A stretch of DNA of 64,000 nt from Bacillaceae bacterium JMAK1 (GTDB lineage Bacteria > Bacillota > Bacilli > Bacillales > Marinococcaceae): assembly GCA_012970285.1 (NCBI GenBank), contig JIBW01000002.1, forward strand, positions 1,116,001 through 1,180,000, read 5' to 3'. Each line of letters opens with the position of its first letter. The first letter of the stretch is position 1. A model generated the notes under the pieces. That model saw only the letters and a list, made by a program, of their open reading frames with translations. It was not told the DNA's origin and made no database searches. Made by a program: the position numbers and the translations under genes. Below, in pieces: positions 8,508 to 16,498 of the stretch.

Positions 8508-9119
8508 TTACTTTGCTTCGTCGAAGCGACGAGCAACTTCTTGCCAGTTTACAACGTTCCAGAATGCAGCTACATAATCTGGACGACGGTTTTGGTAGTT
8601 AAGGTAGTAAGCGTGCTCCCAAACGTCAAGACCGAGTACAGGTGTTTTACCTTCTGTAAGTGGCGAATCTTGGTTAAGTGTGTTTTGGATTTCAAGGTTG
8701 CCGTTGTTCACAACGAGCCAAGCCCAACCAGAACCGAAACGACCTAGTGCTGTGTTTGCGAACTCTTCTTGGAATGCATCGAATGTGCCCCATTTGTTCT
8801 CAATTGCAGCGAGTAGGTCTCCAGATGGCTTGCCGCCACCTTCAGGGCTAAGGATTGTCCAGAACAACTTGTGGTTAGCATGGCCACCACCGTTGTTACG
8901 TACAGCTGTACGAATGTCTTCTGGAACCTTATCAAGGTTCGTTACAAGATCCTCAACAGATTGGCTTGCAAGACTTTCGTGTCCTTTAAGCGCATCGTTA
9001 AGCTTCGTTACGTACGTGTTGTGGTGTTTCCCATGATGAATGTTCATTGTTGTCTCATCAATGTGTGGTTCCAACGCATTTGCTGCATATGGAAGATCGG
9101 GAAGTTGATAATTAGTCAT
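8508..9119 (-). CDS. sodA: Superoxide dismutase, Mn type
   Basis: Cytosolic enzyme that converts superoxide to hydrogen peroxide and oxygen. 203 residues, starting [20 protein letters not shown]. Metal ligands are visible: His near residue 28 in MNIHHGKHH, His in [11 protein letters not shown], and Asp and His in the signature DVWEHAYY. The GGHANH context and the Gln in NTLNQDSP favour Mn over Fe. The frame extends upstream to 9179, but AGGAGGAG lies 8 bases before the ATG at 9119. Followed by its own terminator. Length agrees with the family (202 aa in B. subtilis). Confidence 0.97.
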   Translation of the reverse strand: MTNYQLPDLPYAANALEPHIDETTMNIHHGKHHNTYVTKLNDALKGHESLASQSVEDLVTNLDKVPEDIRTAVRNNGGGHANHKLFWTILSPEGGGKPSGDLLAAIENKWGTFDAFQEEFANTALGRFGSGWAWLVVNNGNLEIQNTLNQDSPLTEGKTPVLGLDVWEHAYYLNYQNRRPDYVAAFWNVVNWQEVARRFDEAK

Positions 9120-9339
9120 AATAAATCTCCTCCTACGAATCGATTGTAATGTTAAATTTGAGTATGGTAGCAATAACATTCATCATTGCTATTCAACTTA
9201 CCTCAATTTTACATTAGCAAAGCACCTAACTTTTGGCAAGTAAATTCACTTCGTGCGCTTATAGATTTGCTTCCCTGCATCTCTATTTACTAAACATATT
9301 TTTTCATGAATCTAGTATCTTTTTTTCTATTAACACTAC

Positions 9340-9373
9340 TAAAAAATAAAAAAACCATTAACAATCGTTAATG
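9340..9373 (-). terminator. Terminator of the tRNA operon
   Basis: On the minus strand CATTAAC and GTTAATG form a 7-bp stem with a 4-base loop, followed by GTTTTTTTATTTTTT. It is placed 19 bases after the last tRNA. Confidence 0.8.
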
Positions 9374-9391
9374 ATTTGAATGATTACGATA

Positions 9392-9468
9392 TGGTGGACC
9401 CTGTAGGACTCGAACCTACGACCGGACGGTTATGAGCCGTCTGCTCTAACCAACTGAGCTAAGGGTCC
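9392..9468 (-). tRNA. tRNA with CAT anticodon, probably tRNA-Ile2 (lysidine type)
   Basis: A 77-nt cloverleaf with encoded CCA: acceptor GGACCCT/AGGGTCC, D-arm TTAGCTCAGTTGGTTAGAGC, anticodon loop CTCATAA, and T-arm GTAGGTTCGAGTCCTAC. Anticodon CAT can mean elongator Met, initiator Met or the lysidine-modified Ile2. The acceptor pairs C4-G69 and C5-G68 are known recognition elements for the lysidine synthetase TilS in E. coli, and the sequence closely resembles my memory of Bacillus tRNA-Ile2. A separate elongator Met tRNA lies in the same cluster. The tRNA itself is certain; the isotype is likely. Confidence 0.9.
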
Positions 9469-9473
9469 AAACA

Positions 9474-9550
9474 TGGGGCGGCTGATGAGAATCGAACTCA
9501 CGAGTGCCGGAACCACAATCCGGTGCGTTAACCACTTCGCCACAGCCGCC
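9474..9550 (-). tRNA. tRNA-His (GTG)
   Basis: Anticodon loop TTGTGGT within stem CCGGA/TCCGG; T-arm GTGAGTTCGATTCTCAT; encoded CCA; discriminator C. The extra 5' G-1 typical of tRNA-His is encoded at 9550 opposite the C discriminator. Middle gene of a three-tRNA operon. Confidence 0.97.
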
Positions 9551-9569
9551 AAATTCGTAATTATGTAAT

Positions 9570-9646
9570 TGGTAGCGGCGGAGGGAGTCGAACCCCCGAC
9601 CTCACGGGTATGAACCGTACGCTCTAGCCAGCTGAGCTACACCGCC
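9570..9646 (-). tRNA. tRNA-Met (CAT), elongator type
   Basis: A 77-nt tRNA starting GGCGGTGTAGCTCAGCTGG with anticodon loop TTCATAC, a G-rich T-arm, and encoded CCA. The paired first base rules out the usual initiator tRNA, and the sequence matches the Bacillus elongator tRNA-Met as I remember it. First gene of the tRNA operon. Confidence 0.93.
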
Positions 9647-9664
9647 ATGAATTGGACATTTGCT

Positions 9665-9693
9665 AATATACCATACATTACTATATGCCGCAA
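9665..9693 (-). promoter_or_regulatory. SigA promoter of the tRNA operon
   Basis: Minus-strand TTGCGG, 17-bp spacer, TATATT, about 20 bases upstream of the first tRNA. Confidence 0.75.
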
Positions 9694-9709
9694 GCTAAAA
9701 TCTACTAAT

Positions 9710-10201
9710 CTACCAAATTAATGCAGTGGCAACTAGAATCATGCCGATTAAAATTAGTACAAACTTGCCGAGCACCCCACCAATAAATCCAAGTAATGAC
9801 CCAAGACCAATTTGTGATAACTTCTTTAAATTACGGCCGCCTGCAATCAGTTCCCCAACAATTGCACCGATAAATGCACCAATCAACAAATTAAATAACG
9901 GCAAAGGTATAAGAAGTGGGCCGAGAACTAACCCGACGATACTTCCCCAAACCGCAGCTTTTGATCCACCGATTTTCGTAATACCATAATAACTCGTTAA
10001 AAAGTCAATCACGAGCATTAAAACGACGAGAATCCCTTGCGCTGTATAGAAAAACCAGCCAAAATAATCAAAACCTGTATATAAAGCTAGAAAAACGAGT
10101 GAGAGGATATATGCTGGTGCACTCGGTATGATTGGGTATACCACACCGATGATTGCTAACGCAAAGCAAACAATTGAAAGCACGATCCAAACGATATCCA
10201 T
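9710..10201 (-). CDS. yqgC: DUF456 membrane protein YqgC
   Basis: About 163 residues and strongly hydrophobic, with some five membrane segments and Gly-rich helices (GSKAAVWGSIVGLVLG, GAFIGAIVGELIAG) typical of DUF456. Function unknown. Two in-frame ATGs exist at 10210 and 10201. GAAGGAG abuts the first and lies about 9 bases before the second, which is preferred. It is 16 bases downstream of the Na/Pi cotransporter gene and probably cotranscribed with it. In B. subtilis yqgC is also near sodA. Confidence 0.85.
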   Translation of the reverse strand: MDIVWIVLSIVCFALAIIGVVYPIIPSAPAYILSLVFLALYTGFDYFGWFFYTAQGILVVLMLVIDFLTSYYGITKIGGSKAAVWGSIVGLVLGPLLIPLPLFNLLIGAFIGAIVGELIAGGRNLKKLSQIGLGSLLGFIGGVLGKFVLILIGMILVATALIW

Positions 10202-10226
10202 CTCACTCATCTCCTTCTAACTTCTA

Positions 10227-11843
10227 TTACTTCTCTTCATTTAAAACAGCTTCAGCAATGTTCACTGAGTGGTCACCGATTCGCTCTAAGTTACTTATGA
10301 TATCGACGAACACAATTCCTGCTGAACCAGAACAACGACCTTCATTCATACGCATAATGTGCTTCTTACGCATTTTGCGTTCCATCTTATCGATTTCATC
10401 TTCTTGTTGTTCGGTTGCACGAGCAGCTTCAACATCATGATGCTCTAATGCATAGACAGCATCTTGCAACGTTTTACGTGTAAGAGTAAACATTTCTTCT
10501 AAATCTGCTTTTGCATCTTCTGATAATATTACTTTGTTTTTGATTTGATAGTCAACGAGTTCCATAATATTTTCCATATGATCACCGATTCGTTCAATGT
10601 CACGTACGGTATCGAGCAACATCGTATGTGTGAATGAATCATCGCTTGAGAGTGATCGATTAGAAATTTGCATTAAATACTCAGTGATCGTGCGATCAAG
10701 ATTATTAATGGCTTCTTCATATTGGATCGTTCGTTCCGCATTTTTACGATTGTTCGTATGCAGATACTTGAGCACTTCTTCTAATCCTAGTTCAGCAAAG
10801 TTAGCCATACGTAGTGTTTCTGCACGTGCTTGACCAAGTGCAATCGATGGCGCTCGTTGTATGAACGTCGGATCGAGGTGTTTCGCTTTGTACTCAATCT
10901 CTTCACTCTTGCCTGGTATTAATTTCGTTACAATCGTTGCGAGTACACCGATAAAGGCAATTTGTAGCAATAGATTGGCAACGTTATACGTACCGTGAGC
11001 AAAAGCAATCGTCATTGGCGGTGATAAGTTTAACGTTTCTTCAAACCAAACAATAAGGTTTGTAAACGGTACGAGTAGAATCATAATGACAGTAGCACCA
11101 ATTAAGTTAAAGATAACATGACTGAGTGCTGTACGTTTCGCAGCAACACTTGCTCCAATTGAAGCAATGACAGCTGTGATTGTCGTACCAATATTATCTC
11201 CAAATAATACTGGCAATGCTGCATTTAAGTCCATCGCTCCTGAATCATAGAAGCTTTGTAGTAAACCAATGGCTGCTGTAGAGCTTTGGATAATTGCTGT
11301 AAATACCGTACCGACAATAACACCAAGAATTGGGTTATCACTCATGCTAAGCGTTAACTCCGCAAAAAAGGCGTTGTCTTTTAGTGGTTCAACACCATCA
11401 CCCATAAATTCAAGCCCTAAGAATAGCGCACCAAAACCGAATATAACTTGTCCTATGTTGTTCAATTTTTTGTTCTTAAAGAAGAAAATAAAGAATGTAC
11501 CTAAGAATATAATCGGTAATGCGTATGCCGAAATGTTAATACCGATAATGAATGCTGTCGTTGTGGTACCAACGTTCGCACCCATAATTACACCAATCGC
11601 TTGCGTCAGTGTCATGAAACCTGCATTAACAAGTCCAACGGTTAATACTATTGTTGCCGTACTTGATTGTAGTAAGACTGTTACAACAATCCCGACAACG
11701 ACTCCTTTTAATGGATTTGATGTGAAGCGATCCAAAAGATCTCGTAAGCGATCACCGGCAATTTTCGTTAAGCCGTCGCTCATAAACTTCATACCAAATA
11801 AAAAGATTCCTATGCCCCCGAGAAATAGAAACAGGAGATCCAT
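10227..11843 (-). CDS. Na/Pi cotransporter with C-terminal PhoU domain
   Basis: Imports phosphate driven by sodium, or possibly exports it. The membrane half (to about residue 310) has the two repeated Na/Pi signatures QSSTATIVL and QSSTAAIGLL, each followed by a GANVGTT/GDNIGTT motif. The cytoplasmic tail (about 340-540) contains two PhoU-type helical repeats with RDIERIGDHMENI and NLERIGDHSVNIAEA. The ATG at 11843 has GAGGAG about 10 bases upstream and is preferred over 11861. A row of PhoP-box-like repeats lies upstream, consistent with induction by phosphate starvation. A second, PhoU-less family member, yqeW, is at 49137. Confidence 0.92.
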   Translation of the reverse strand: MDLLFLFLGGIGIFLFGMKFMSDGLTKIAGDRLRDLLDRFTSNPLKGVVVGIVVTVLLQSSTATIVLTVGLVNAGFMTLTQAIGVIMGANVGTTTTAFIIGINISAYALPIIFLGTFFIFFFKNKKLNNIGQVIFGFGALFLGLEFMGDGVEPLKDNAFFAELTLSMSDNPILGVIVGTVFTAIIQSSTAAIGLLQSFYDSGAMDLNAALPVLFGDNIGTTITAVIASIGASVAAKRTALSHVIFNLIGATVIMILLVPFTNLIVWFEETLNLSPPMTIAFAHGTYNVANLLLQIAFIGVLATIVTKLIPGKSEEIEYKAKHLDPTFIQRAPSIALGQARAETLRMANFAELGLEEVLKYLHTNNRKNAERTIQYEEAINNLDRTITEYLMQISNRSLSSDDSFTHTMLLDTVRDIERIGDHMENIMELVDYQIKNKVILSEDAKADLEEMFTLTRKTLQDAVYALEHHDVEAARATEQQEDEIDKMERKMRKKHIMRMNEGRCSGSAGIVFVDIISNLERIGDHSVNIAEAVLNEEK

Positions 11844-11900
11844 TACGTCCAAACTCCTCATCCCTTCAAAACCTAGTATTAGATCGTTTACCCAAAATCG

Positions 11901-11954
11901 ATCATACGTGTCAATTATTAATGTATCATCAAAGGTTTGTAAAGATTATGTAAA
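11901..11954 (-). promoter_or_regulatory. PhoP-box-like repeats and -10 element before the Na/Pi cotransporter
   Basis: On the minus strand four hexamers follow one another with an exact 11-bp period: TTTACA (11954-11949), TTTACA (11943-11938), TTGATG (11932-11927) and TTAATA (11921-11916). They are followed 9 bases later by a TATGAT -10 (11906-11901). The Bacillus PhoP box is a set of TTAACA-like repeats with 11-bp spacing ending near -20. The first two repeats sit in a perfect 11-bp duplication (GTAAAGATTAT twice, 11939-11960). Binding itself is inferred. Confidence 0.65.
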
Positions 11955-12243
11955 GATTATCTTATGATGCGTTTTTTCGCATGCAACCTTTCTTCCTTTA
12001 TTGTACATTTTTGAATTCTATACACCATCTATCTTTGTACCTGACTCCGAATTAGGTTACCCAAACTAACTTTCTACAATTCAAAAACCCTATTAAACGC
12101 TCGTACGCTCTAGATGTTGCGAAACGTAAACAACTTACGATGATTTCTGTGACACAACTACGCCTATAGACACAATCTCCTCTACAAAAGCAATTGGTTC
12201 GGGACCTTTTGTAAATTTTTCATTCAGAATACACGCTAACTAT
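11955..12243. other. Intergenic region without a recognised gene
   Basis: AT-rich spacer between the NfeD-like gene terminator and the PhoP-box-like region. I see a short inverted repeat ATGCG-TTTTTT-CGCAT near 11966-11982 and no supported ORF, RNA or repeat. Confidence 0.4.
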
Positions 12244-12275
12244 AAAAAAAGAACCCTCAATTCTGAGGGTTCTTT
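12244..12275 (-). terminator. Terminator of the NfeD-like gene
   Basis: Stem AAAGAACCCTCA/TGAGGGTTCTTT with loop ATTC, followed on the minus strand by a run of T. It overlaps the stop codon. Confidence 0.88.
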
Positions 12276-12924
12276 ACGCTTCTTCTTTGTTTTCTTTCGG
12301 GATCTCAGCAATTAATATCCGTGTACCATCTACGGATTTCACTTCAACCTCAACGTTTGCTTTCAACCAACTTGCGCCTGTCGTTGCGCTATACGGTTGT
12401 CCTTCAATTTCCACTGTTCCTGTTGGTCTAAAATCACTAAGTGTCTTTCCTGTTTTCCCTACGAGATCACGATAGGAGTCATTCATCGAGTTATAACCTT
12501 CTTCACTCGATAACGTGTCTTTAAATGTCATCTTCGTCCACAGTTCACGTCTAGGGAACACTTTCATAAATAAAAACGCTCCAGCGCCACCGACTAACAC
12601 ACCAAAACCGACGAGAACGGAATACAACAAGTCTGGTGCTGGTATAGCTAAACCGACGATCATTAAACCTACACCGAGCGCAGATACCATTCCATCTCCG
12701 AATAATTTACCATCTATAAGAATTAACGTTAAACCAATCAAATACGCCCCAACGACCCACGCATTACCTAATCCGTCTAAATGATGAGTAAAATATAAGG
12801 TAATCAACACGACACCAACCACACCAAAAATCCCTCGTGATTTCACGAGCAATTCTCCAATTAAGAACATTGTGGCGAGGACAACAACGAGAAAACCGAC
12901 GAAACTATAATCCAACCAAGCCAT
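12274..12924 (-). CDS. NfeD-family membrane protein, short form (YuaF-like)
   Basis: 216 residues with about four or five membrane helices (to about residue 120). A soluble C-terminal NfeD-type OB-fold follows, seen as LVGKTGKTLSDFRPTG, then VEIEGQPYSA and VEVKSVDGTRILIAE. It lacks the ClpP-like protease domain of the long form at 47293. NfeD proteins work with flotillins in membrane organisation and stress defence. No flotillin gene is adjacent here. The SD GAAGGGG is about 11 bases before the ATG. A SigW-type promoter stands directly upstream, as known for yuaF in B. subtilis. Confidence 0.87.
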   Translation of the reverse strand: MAWLDYSFVGFLVVVLATMFLIGELLVKSRGIFGVVGVVLITLYFTHHLDGLGNAWVVGAYLIGLTLILIDGKLFGDGMVSALGVGLMIVGLAIPAPDLLYSVLVGFGVLVGGAGAFLFMKVFPRRELWTKMTFKDTLSSEEGYNSMNDSYRDLVGKTGKTLSDFRPTGTVEIEGQPYSATTGASWLKANVEVEVKSVDGTRILIAEIPKENKEEA

Positions 12925-12961
12925 CTTTTATACACCCCTTCCAAAACGTTGCTTTCTTTTC

Positions 12962-12990
12962 TATACGTAAAGAAGGCTAAAACGGTTTCA
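12962..12990 (-). promoter_or_regulatory. SigW-type (ECF) promoter before the NfeD-like gene
   Basis: Minus-strand TGAAAC followed by CGTTTTAG, total spacer 17, then CGTATA. This fits the SigW consensus TGAAAC-N16/17-CGTA with a T-rich spacer start, and is 37 bases before the start codon. A SigA-type TATAAT lies further upstream near 13009. Confidence 0.65.
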
Positions 12991-13103
12991 TATCTAAGTC
13001 TATTATAGCAAAAAATGCTTTATTCTGCACAATCAGATCAGCAATTAGACGTTCTTTTGTTTGATTACATTTAATTTTATTCATCGCCTTTTCATTAAAC
13101 AAT

Positions 13104-13152
13104 AAAACCCCGCAGGCGTTATACCTATTCGTATAACACCTGCGGGGTTTTT
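13104..13152 (-). terminator. Terminator of the DUF1002 gene
   Basis: Long hairpin with arms AAAACCCCGCAGG and CCTGCGGGGTTTTT and a complementary inner part GCGTTATAC/GTATAACAC. The minus strand continues into TTTTATT. Confidence 0.88.
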
Positions 13153-13171
13153 ACTATCCTCTTTAGATCAT

Positions 13172-14074
13172 TTAAGAACCACTTGATGATTCACTCTCAT
13201 TTGAGTTGAACCAATCGCCAATTGAATCAATTAATTCACTAAAGAAATCCATAACCGATTGAAAGAAATTCTGCGTTTCTTCTTGGCTTAACCAATCGCC
13301 AATGTTATCTCTAATCTGATTCACTTGCTCCCCTAATTGATTCCAATCAATATTTAAATCTTGCATTCTCATAAACAAAGAAACAAGACCATCTAGTTCT
13401 TCATCTGTTAATTCAATTCCTAAATCTGAGGCAATACGTTGGATAAGTGCTCGTAAATCATCTTCATTCTCTACATTCTCTTCTGCAATCGTTTCTTTGA
13501 TTTGTGTCACTAGTTCGGTTGCTTCTTCCATACCAATCCGATCACCGAGTTCGCCTGTCTCTACCATTTCTTCATTCGCAATTCGCATACGTTCCTCTGA
13601 AAGACCATCCGCTTCTGCGTCATATGCCTTTAGAATTCCCGTTAACGCACCCGTTCCAGAAATTGATGACGGTGCCGTAACATAAATGTCAGCATCCTCT
13701 ACACCCGCCGTCACAAGTGCATTTGCGTACATTCCTTCAGATACCCAGTTAATGTTGTTCGTTTCAACATTAACACCTGTTCCTGGCTCTTCAATTGTAA
13801 TTCTTGCTGACGATAAAGCGTTGCTACCAATTTTTCCAGCTGGAATGTATTCACCTAAATAATCATGTTCTTCTGCATTTGAAACCGTCACAATATTTGC
13901 GTTTTCATCACTGCCCATTTCTGTTAATAAACTCTCTCGTTGAGCAGGTGTTAAATCTTCACCGAGCGTTACGATGACATCTCCTGGACCTGCATCCGCG
14001 CTAGCGGTCTGTGGAACTGCAAAACTCGATCCAATTAGTAAAGCTGCCATCCCCAAGATTGAAAGTTTTTTCAT
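13172..14074 (-). CDS. Secreted DUF1002 protein (YpuA-like)
   Basis: 300-residue exported protein. A signal peptide is clear: KK, the hydrophobic stretch LSILGMAALLIGSSFAV, and a probable cleavage site after TASA (about residue 26). The mature part begins DAGPGDVIVTLGEDLTPAQR, typical of DUF1002/YpuA, and continues as an acidic, helical domain ending in a Ser-rich tail (ESESSSGS). Function unknown; possibly a cell-envelope protein. The SD GGGGGAG lies 9 bases before the ATG. It has its own promoter and a strong terminator, so it is likely monocistronic. Confidence 0.88.
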   Translation of the reverse strand: MKKLSILGMAALLIGSSFAVPQTASADAGPGDVIVTLGEDLTPAQRESLLTEMGSDENANIVTVSNAEEHDYLGEYIPAGKIGSNALSSARITIEEPGTGVNVETNNINWVSEGMYANALVTAGVEDADIYVTAPSSISGTGALTGILKAYDAEADGLSEERMRIANEEMVETGELGDRIGMEEATELVTQIKETIAEENVENEDDLRALIQRIASDLGIELTDEELDGLVSLFMRMQDLNIDWNQLGEQVNQIRDNIGDWLSQEETQNFFQSVMDFFSELIDSIGDWFNSNESESSSGS

Positions 14075-14162
14075 TGGAGTGTTCTCCCCCTGTCAAATTC
14101 CTTCTATTCTTCTTTTGGTTCTACCATACGTCTTGTGAAATGAAAAGAAAATCTGAAGCTTT

Positions 14163-14190
14163 TTTATATTTTCACAGCATTTTTCCACAA
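14163..14190 (-). promoter_or_regulatory. Probable SigA promoter of the DUF1002 gene
   Basis: Minus-strand TTGTGG, 16-bp spacer, TATAAA, about 90 bases before the start codon. Confidence 0.5.
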
Positions 14191-14259
14191 GACAAGCATA
14201 TACTTATACATAGATAAGTTACATTTCTATAGTCGTTATTCGAATGGAGAGGTTACACG

Positions 14260-14631
14260 ATGAAAAAATGGATTTGGGTTGCATCAATTCTACTCGTTGC
14301 TGTTGCCGTCTATTATGATTTATCGCGTGGCAGTTTGCCGGTAGAAGGCTCATTCATAAATGAAGAATCGACCGCAACGGATTCTGTAGAACAAGATGAA
14401 GTAGATCAAGTCGAAGAAGCAGCACCGTTACCAGATCGAATTATTGATACCGTAGCCATTGAGGTTGAAAGTGGACAAACACTACTCACCATACTTGAAC
14501 AACTCCATGAGGAAGCGATTGTTATTTCTATCGACGACATTAAACAAGACTTTGAAGCATTAAATGATGACACTGAATATGAACAATTAAAAGCTGGAGA
14601 GATTTATACATTTCCAGTTTACGGACAATAA
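14260..14631 (+). CDS. YqfZ-like small membrane-anchored protein
   Basis: 123 residues with one N-terminal membrane helix (WIWVASILLVAVAVYYDL), an acidic linker rich in Glu and Asp, and a C-terminal LysM-like fold (AIEVESGQTLLTILEQL, then LKAGEIYTFPVYG). In B. subtilis the LysM-type protein YqfZ lies beside ispG, as this gene does, so it is probably the counterpart. It may bind peptidoglycan. The SD GGAGAGG lies 7 bases before the ATG. Confidence 0.75.
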   Translation: MKKWIWVASILLVAVAVYYDLSRGSLPVEGSFINEESTATDSVEQDEVDQVEEAAPLPDRIIDTVAIEVESGQTLLTILEQLHEEAIVISIDDIKQDFEALNDDTEYEQLKAGEIYTFPVYGQ

Positions 14632-14665
14632 TTGTGAACGAGATATTAAGGTTGACGCTCTTAAC

Positions 14666-14695
14666 TTGCCAATACGTATAGGGCGTTGCTACAAT
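14666..14695 (+). promoter_or_regulatory. Probable SigA promoter of ispG
   Basis: TTGCCA, 18-bp spacer, TACAAT. The leader that follows contains an inverted repeat AAGAAGTCA (14705-14713) / TGACTTCTT (14732-14740). Confidence 0.6.
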
Positions 14696-14811
14696 GAGTA
14701 GAGCAAGAAGTCATCGACATAGACTGCCGCTTGACTTCTTTATGATATGTTAAACTTTTAGGCAGGACTTCCTGTTGTAAAGAATAGCGTCATTAAAGGG
14801 GCGAAAGAACA

Positions 14812-15927
14812 ATGAGTGAACTAACCCATCGTACGAAAACGAGGCCAGTTAACGTCGGTAACCTTGTAATCGGTGGAAACGATGAAGTCATCATCCAAAG
14901 CATGACGACGACAAAGACACATGATGTGGAAGCAACCGTCGCTGAAATTAGCCGCTTGGAAGAAGCTGGCTGTCAGGTTGTTCGTGTTGCATGCCCTGAC
15001 CAACGAGCAGCAGATGCACTTGCTGAGATTAAATCTCGCATTAACATTCCGCTCGTTGTCGATATTCATTTTGATTATCGACTCGCACTTAAAGCTATTG
15101 AAGCTGGTGCAGATAAAATTCGTATTAACCCCGGAAATATCGGTAAGCGTGACAAAGTTGAACTTGTCGTAAAAGCTGCAAAAGAAAAAGGAATTCCAAT
15201 TCGAATCGGAGTTAACGCTGGTTCATTAGAACGTCACTTACTTGAGAAATACGGCTATCCGACTGCAGATGCAATGGTCGAGAGTGCCCTTCATCATATC
15301 TCGATTCTGGAAGAACTTGATTTTCATGACATTATCGTCTCAATGAAGGCATCAAACGTTGATCTTGCAGTCGAAGCATATGAAAAAGCAGCTCAAGCGT
15401 TTGACTACCCTCTCCACTTAGGAATTACTGAATCCGGGACACTTTTTGCAGGTACGATTAAAAGTGCCGCTGGACTTGGTACGATCCTAAGTAAAGGGAT
15501 CGGTAACACAATGCGTATCTCATTAAGCGCTGACCCTGTAGAAGAAATAAAAGTTGCCCGTGAACTTCTAAAAACATTCGGTCTTGCTTCTAATGCAGCC
15601 ACGTTAATTTCTTGTCCGACTTGTGGACGTATTGAAATCGACCTCATTAGCATCGCAAACGAAGTTGAAGAGTATATTTCTCACGTGAAAGCACCTCTCA
15701 AAGTAGCCGTACTTGGCTGTGCTGTTAACGGTCCTGGTGAGGCTCGTGAAGCTGACATTGGGATTGCTGGTGCAAAAGGCGAAGGACTTCTCTTTAGACA
15801 CGGAGAAATCATCCGAAAAGTACCTGAAGAGATTATGGTTGATGAACTAAAGAAAGAAGTCGACAAACTTGCTGAAGAGCATTACCAAAAGTTACGAGAT
15901 CAAGAAGCAGCTAATTCTACGACATAA
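14812..15927 (+). CDS. ispG: 4-hydroxy-3-methylbut-2-enyl diphosphate synthase
   Basis: Iron-sulfur enzyme of the MEP isoprenoid pathway; it converts methylerythritol cyclodiphosphate to HMBPP, the substrate of IspH, whose gene lies at 24984. 371 residues, with a TIM-barrel half followed by the 4Fe-4S domain. The cluster ligands are two Cys in LISCPTCGR, a third Cys in [10 protein letters not shown], and a Glu in the latter motif. Other family motifs: QSMTTTKT near the start and IRINPGNIG near 110. The SD AAAGGGGC lies about 8 bases before the ATG. Single-gene transcript, closed by a bidirectional terminator. Confidence 0.97.
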   Translation: MSELTHRTKTRPVNVGNLVIGGNDEVIIQSMTTTKTHDVEATVAEISRLEEAGCQVVRVACPDQRAADALAEIKSRINIPLVVDIHFDYRLALKAIEAGADKIRINPGNIGKRDKVELVVKAAKEKGIPIRIGVNAGSLERHLLEKYGYPTADAMVESALHHISILEELDFHDIIVSMKASNVDLAVEAYEKAAQAFDYPLHLGITESGTLFAGTIKSAAGLGTILSKGIGNTMRISLSADPVEEIKVARELLKTFGLASNAATLISCPTCGRIEIDLISIANEVEEYISHVKAPLKVAVLGCAVNGPGEAREADIGIAGAKGEGLLFRHGEIIRKVPEEIMVDELKKEVDKLAEEHYQKLRDQEAANSTT

Positions 15928-15960
15928 CAAAAAGAAACCCCGTATGGGGTTTCTTTTTGT
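15927..15960. terminator. Bidirectional terminator
   Basis: Stem AAAAAGAAACCCC/GGGGTTTCTTTTT with loop GTAT, between convergent ispG and the small membrane-protein gene. Confidence 0.92.
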
Positions 15961-15961
15961 T

Positions 15962-16357
15962 TTACATTAACGGTGCAAACAGAAATGTCATGAGAATCGA
16001 GAGTGCACCGATCCCGATCGCCCACCATCCTAGACCGACAGCTCCTTGCTGGCGAGCAAAGAAACCTGTTACGATCCCAGCGGCGCCTAATATGACAGGA
16101 AGAAAAAAGAGGGAAACAATCGACATAATAATCGCTGCTGTACCTAATCCAGCTCCAACAGAGCTACGACTTTTTTCTTCATCTGTCTCCAATTCGCTGT
16201 CGCCTGGACCTGTCCGGTCCATGCGGTAATCTAGATTCGGTGAGCTGACTTCCGCGGAGGTTTCTTCCATATAACCTTGGTTGTAGTTATCGATGAGTGG
16301 GTCCGTCATTTCACGTCTTTCTTCTGGACGCTCATTGTAACGTTCATCATCTGCCAC
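15962..16357 (-). CDS. Small membrane protein, YqfX-like
   Basis: 131 residues. The first 65 are acidic and probably disordered (EERREMTDP, DRTGPGDSELETDEE). Two membrane helices follow (AAIIMSIVSLFFLPVILGAAG and LGWWAIGIGALSILMTFLF). Function unknown. B. subtilis has a protein of similar size, YqfX, near ispG; the match is by position and layout. It starts at GTG 16357 with GGGAGGG about 9 bases upstream. Confidence 0.7.
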   Translation of the reverse strand: MADDERYNERPEERREMTDPLIDNYNQGYMEETSAEVSSPNLDYRMDRTGPGDSELETDEEKSRSSVGAGLGTAAIIMSIVSLFFLPVILGAAGIVTGFFARQQGAVGLGWWAIGIGALSILMTFLFAPLM

Positions 16358-16456
16358 CTACATTCCCTCCCTACCCGGCTCAAGCGGGCATTACTATTAT
16401 GTGAGGATCATGGAGATTTATGCTGAGAATTTTCTAGGGAATTTTTGGTTTCACAA

Positions 16457-16498
16457 AATAAAAACCAATCAAGCCATTATGCTTGATTGGTTTTTATT
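16457..16498 (-). terminator. Terminator of the zur cluster
   Basis: AATAAAAACCAATCAAG and its reverse complement form a 17-bp stem with an 8-base loop. It overlaps the zur stop codon. Confidence 0.92.

Noticed and set aside
8092-8747. Plus-strand repeat proteins (ATHPASL or CYTPGLS units)
   Set aside because: Same cause as above. One of them runs antisense into sodA; none has a ribosome-binding site.
9120-9340. A clear promoter for sodA
   Set aside because: Only weak pairs of boxes with poor spacing could be found, so no site is annotated.
11269-11967. 232-codon plus-strand ORF
   Set aside because: Antisense shadow of the Na/Pi cotransporter gene; no ribosome-binding site and low-quality composition.
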